Shown: in pieces, positions 61,265-64,000 of the stretch | Position numbering within the stretch: position 1 is the first letter of the stretch | Layout of the letters: every line of letters starts with the position of its first letter | NCBI GenBank assembly: GCA_049975245.1 | Contig: JBNGDB010000006.1 | Location: forward strand, 1-64,000 | Direction: 5' to 3' | Source of the DNA: UBA117 sp049975245 | GTDB taxonomy: Archaea > Methanobacteriota > Methanobacteria > Methanobacteriales > Methanobacteriaceae | DNA length: 64,000 nucleotides | Notes under the pieces: generated by a model | What the model was told of the DNA's origin: nothing | What the model saw: the letters and a program-made list of their open reading frames with translations, nothing else | Database searches by the model: none | Position numbers and translations under genes: made by a program

Positions 61265-61849
61265 ATGGATATCTTAAATAAAACTACAGAAGGAATAACT
61301 AAACACGCATTAGAAGTAATTAAAGAAATTGACCAAGAACAAATCAAATTAATGATCGAACAAATTATAGATTCTCAATCAATTTTTATTGTGGGGACTG
61401 GTAGATCTGAATTAGTGGGTAAAGCATTTGCCATGAGATTAATGCACCTTGGGTTTACAGTTTATGTAGTGGGGGATGTTACAACTCCAGCTATAAATGC
61501 TGAAGACTGTTTAATAGCAATATCAGGATCAGGTGAAACAAAGACTGTAACTCTTGCTGCTAAAACCTCTAAAGATGTTGGAGCGTCAGTGATTGGGATT
61601 ACTGGAAATCTTAATTCAACTTTAAAGGAATACCTCAATGTAACAATAAATATAGAAACTAAAACTAAAGAAGCATGGAAATATTATACCTCAAGCGTAT
61701 TAAAAGGGGATTATGATGATTTAACACCTATGGGTACTCTTTTTGAGGATACTACTTTATTATTCTTAGACGGGCTTATTGCCGAGTTTATGATACGTCT
61801 TAGTAAAAAGGAAGATGATCTTAAAATGAGACATGCCATTATAGAATAA
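61265..61849 (+). CDS. hxlB: 6-phospho-3-hexuloisomerase
   Basis: The product of 194 residues is a SIS-fold isomerase that interconverts hexulose-6-phosphate and fructose-6-phosphate, used by archaea to make ribulose phosphates. The SIS blocks FIVGTGRSELVGKAFAMRL near 41-59 and AISGSGETKTV near 88-98 are present, and the end KMRHAIIE is typical. The open frame runs upstream to 61184 but the ATG at 61265 gives the family's usual N-terminus. The hexulose-phosphate synthase partner is not in the window. Confidence 0.9.
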   Translation: MDILNKTTEGITKHALEVIKEIDQEQIKLMIEQIIDSQSIFIVGTGRSELVGKAFAMRLMHLGFTVYVVGDVTTPAINAEDCLIAISGSGETKTVTLAAKTSKDVGASVIGITGNLNSTLKEYLNVTINIETKTKEAWKYYTSSVLKGDYDDLTPMGTLFEDTTLLFLDGLIAEFMIRLSKKEDDLKMRHAIIE

Positions 61850-61870
61850 GATGAAAAAGAAGGTGTTAAA

Positions 61871-62374
61871 ATGCGTTCAGAGTTATCAGAATTAATGGTG
61901 ATAGTCAGAGATTCTAAAGCTGAAAAACTTCACGAAAAAAGTTATTTTGGTAATTTAACCGATGAAGGTTTACAACTTTCCCTGATAGAAGCTTTTTATC
62001 TTATGGAAAAAGATAAAATAAAAATCTATCAGTCCAATGAACTAGTTAACAGTTCAGAAATGGAGAAAATATTAATAAAAAATGATCTTTTTATTAAATA
62101 TCTGGTTTTTAAGGATTTGAGAAATAGAGGTTACATTGTAAAAACAGGATTCAAGTATGGTTCTGAATTTCGCTTATATGAAAGAGGGAGTTCGCCGGGA
62201 GATGGACATTCGAATTTCTTAGTTAAAGTTATATCTGAAAATTCAAAAATTTCATCATCTGATTTTTCGAGTTATGTACGAGTGGCCCATGGAGTTAATA
62301 AAAAACTTCTACTGGCCGTGGTAGATGAAGAAGGCGATATAACCTACTATAATATTGAGTGGATGAGGCCTTAA
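61871..62374 (+). CDS. endA: tRNA-splicing endonuclease
   Basis: The 167-residue protein is the alpha4-type archaeal enzyme that removes introns from precursor tRNAs. The catalytic triad is the Tyr in GSEFRLYERG near 113, the His in GDGHSNFLV near 122 and the Lys in VNKKLLLAVV near 153. AAGGTG precedes the ATG. It follows hxlB by 21 bases and is probably cotranscribed. Confidence 0.96.
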   Translation: MRSELSELMVIVRDSKAEKLHEKSYFGNLTDEGLQLSLIEAFYLMEKDKIKIYQSNELVNSSEMEKILIKNDLFIKYLVFKDLRNRGYIVKTGFKYGSEFRLYERGSSPGDGHSNFLVKVISENSKISSSDFSSYVRVAHGVNKKLLLAVVDEEGDITYYNIEWMRP

Positions 62375-62534
62375 ACCCTTTAAAACTATTTTTTGACTAT
62401 CTTTAATCTTAACAATAATTGATAAAATAATAATTTTATATTAATAGAATGATAAAATAATATTAACCAAATATTTAGATGCTAAATAAACCATTCTCAT
62501 ATATTTAGATAAATATTAATTTAAAGGTGATTAA

Positions 62535-63632
62535 TTGATTGATCCGTGGAGTTCATCTATTATTGATTATGAAAAACTTGTTAATCAATTTGGTATCAAA
62601 CCATTTGCTGATTTAATGGGTGATATAAATAATCCTAACCTGTTAATGAGGAGAAAGATAATTTTTGGCCACCGAGACTTTGGAAAAATAATTAAATCTA
62701 TCCGGGAGAATAAAGAATTTGCAGTTGTAAGCGGTATGATGCCCAGCGGAAAGATGCATATTGGCCATAAAATGGTGGTAGACCAGTTAATATGGTACCA
62801 GCATTCTGGGGCTGATATTTATATTCCAATTGCTGATATGGAATCATATTCCGCCAGAGGTGTTGATTTTAAGACCTCAAAAGAGCTGGCTATAAATGAA
62901 TATATTGCCAATTACATTGCTTTAGGATTGAATTTAGAAGAAAGCAATATACATGTATATTTGCAGTCCAAAAATAAGATGGTGGGAGATTTAGCCTATA
63001 TTTTATCAAAAAAGGTGAATTATAATGAAATGAAAGCCATATACGGTTTTTCAGGAAGTACCAATATTGCTCATCTTTATGTGCCTATGATTCAGGTGGC
63101 AGATATTATTCATCCACAACTGGAAGAATGTGGCGGGCCTAAGCCTACTGTGGTTCCTGTAGGTCCAGATCAAGACCCCCATATACGTCTAACCCGCGAC
63201 ATTGCCGAGAGATTTAAATCTAAGTATAACTTTATTTCACCATCAGCAACTTATCACCGCTTCATAACGGGTTTGACCGGAGATAAAATGTCGAGCAGCA
63301 AACCTAAAACAGCTATATTTTTAAGTGATTCACCTGAAGTGGCTGAAAAAAAAGTTAAAACAGCTAAAACTGGTGGAAGGGAAAGTTTAGACGATCAGCG
63401 CAAGTTGGGTGGTGAGCCTGATAAATGTGTGGTTTATGAACTGCTTTTATATCATCTTATTGATTCCGACAAGGAGCTGGGAAAAATATATGAAGAATGT
63501 AAAAACGGTACACTTATGTGTGGGGAATGTAAAAATAGATCAACAAGTATTATTAAAAATTACTATAACCAATTAGCTGAAAGAAGAAAAGAGGCTAAAG
63601 AAATTGCAGATAAGATTCTAAACGGGGAATAA
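62535..63632 (+). CDS. trpS: Tryptophanyl-tRNA synthetase
   Basis: The 365-residue class I synthetase has the HIGH motif in SGKMHIGHKMVV near residues 71-82 and the KMSKS equivalent as GDKMSSSKP near 249-257. VPVGPDQDPHIRLTRDIAERF near 208-228 is a family block. Two CxxC pairs (CGEC and flanking residues) occur near 330. The TTG start follows AAGGTGAT by 4-5 bases. The archaeal/eukaryotic type is indicated. Two copies of ATATTTAGAT lie 30 bases apart upstream. Confidence 0.95.
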   Translation: MIDPWSSSIIDYEKLVNQFGIKPFADLMGDINNPNLLMRRKIIFGHRDFGKIIKSIRENKEFAVVSGMMPSGKMHIGHKMVVDQLIWYQHSGADIYIPIADMESYSARGVDFKTSKELAINEYIANYIALGLNLEESNIHVYLQSKNKMVGDLAYILSKKVNYNEMKAIYGFSGSTNIAHLYVPMIQVADIIHPQLEECGGPKPTVVPVGPDQDPHIRLTRDIAERFKSKYNFISPSATYHRFITGLTGDKMSSSKPKTAIFLSDSPEVAEKKVKTAKTGGRESLDDQRKLGGEPDKCVVYELLLYHLIDSDKELGKIYEECKNGTLMCGECKNRSTSIIKNYYNQLAERRKEAKEIADKILNGE

Positions 63633-63634
63633 AT

Positions 63635-64000
63635 TTGAAAAAAGAAAAATTTGAAAGTAGTATCGGAGCACTTTATCGTAGGAATGAAAAATTTTTATTC
63701 CTTTCAGCAGGAATATTGTTTGCTTCCATCTTTATTGGATATTTCCTTTCAGGAATTTTCAGTAGTTTCGATCAATACTTTGGAACAATTTTTCAAGAAC
63801 TCAAAGAAGGTGTACAAAAAGGCGAGATTAAACTGGAAACTTTACCAATATTAATCAACAATATTAGAGTGGCATTGATTATATATGGTGGTGGACTCCT
63901 ATTAGGTTCATTTACCGCCATATTCCTATTTATTAACGGTGCATTCATAGGTTATGTGATCTCCAAAGTTCCTATAGGTGATTTTATTATATTTACATTG
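63635..64000 (+). CDS. SpoIIM/DUF95-like membrane protein, cut by window end
   Basis: A TTG start 2 bases after the trpS stop opens a frame that runs to the end of the window (122 codons, incomplete). It encodes LYRRNEKFLFLSAGILFASI, a soluble loop with an amphipathic helix, then YGGGLLLGSFTAIFLFINGAFIG and the beginning of a further helix. This is the pattern of stage II sporulation protein M-like (DUF95) membrane proteins. In archaea their role is unknown. The coding frame is clear but the C-terminus is missing. Confidence 0.82.
   Translation, partial: MKKEKFESSIGALYRRNEKFLFLSAGILFASIFIGYFLSGIFSSFDQYFGTIFQELKEGVQKGEIKLETLPILINNIRVALIIYGGGLLLGSFTAIFLFINGAFIGYVISKVPIGDFIIFTL

Noticed and set aside
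1..64000. CRISPR arrays, tRNA or rRNA genes and insertion sequences
   Set aside because: I looked for regular spaced repeats, tRNA T-arm sequences and transposase-like proteins and found none; short or degenerate cases could be missed by eye.

Overview
The window comes from a low-GC methanogenic archaeon of the order Methanobacteriales, most likely a mesophilic Methanobacterium-like species. The evidence is a set of archaeal markers (clamp loader RfcS/RfcL, geranylgeranylglyceryl phosphate synthase, HMG-CoA reductase, ribosomal protein L40e, tRNA splicing endonuclease, F420-dependent NADP reductase, 6-phospho-3-hexuloisomerase), a pseudomurein-type peptidase with pseudomurein-binding repeats, frequent TTG/GTG starts behind GGTGAT/GGAGG Shine-Dalgarno sites, TATA-type promoters and oligo-T ends. 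I saw no rRNA, tRNA, insertion sequence or CRISPR array.

Layout. 0-2.5 kb: a DUF389 membrane protein and small lineage-specific proteins. 2.6-7.8 kb: a carotenoid island with a lycopene-elongase-type UbiA enzyme, a squalene/phytoene synthase, a CrtI-type desaturase, a second UbiA prenyltransferase and a CruF-type hydratase; together they look like a bacterioruberin-type C50 pathway. 8-15.6 kb: a UbiB-family kinase, Hsp20, a long TPR protein, two zinc-motif proteins (one behind a broken signal peptide), a GC-rich hairpin element and a methyltransferase. 15.7-26.1 kb: a multi-PAS histidine kinase, PolX, a YbjQ-type protein, a small molybdopterin oxidoreductase with a membrane partner, an MFS exporter, a TIR-like protein beside a flavodoxin/PNPOx fusion, and MsrA.

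26-40 kb: a secreted hydrolase; a co-directional trio of Mur ligase, VanW-like extracytoplasmic protein and nucleotidyltransferase that may act on the pseudomurein wall; a DUF169 protein; GGGPS; a coupled Tsr3-L40e pair; a fused chelatase-type AAA/VWA protein; zinc-ribbon, HEAT and DUF116 proteins; and a secreted Pei-type transglutaminase-fold wall peptidase whose divergent upstream region carries a candidate structured RNA. 40-55 kb: a TatD-like hydrolase, a VIT1-like membrane protein, HMG-CoA reductase, succinyl-CoA synthetase alpha, AroD, an S26-type peptidase, HtpX with an inserted EF-hand, a DUF368 protein, an FwdC-like beta-helix protein, a degenerate PP-loop protein, the RFC operon and AroE. 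55-64 kb: a dense plus-strand run of PIN protein, HisS, HisI, PIN/KH ATPase, TIM-barrel isomerase, F420:NADP reductase, hexuloisomerase, EndA, TrpS and the start of a SpoIIM-like membrane protein cut by the window end.

The genes fit together as lipid and isoprenoid supply (HMGR, GGGPS, carotenoid genes), cell-wall building and turnover (Mur ligase trio, Pei-like enzyme), shikimate and histidine synthesis, and replication and translation housekeeping. The best leads for new biology are the carotenoid island in a methanogen, the candidate structured RNA near 39.6 kb, the hairpin near 13.95 kb, the EF-hand in HtpX and the degenerate PP-loop protein. All assignments are by reading motifs; no database search was run.
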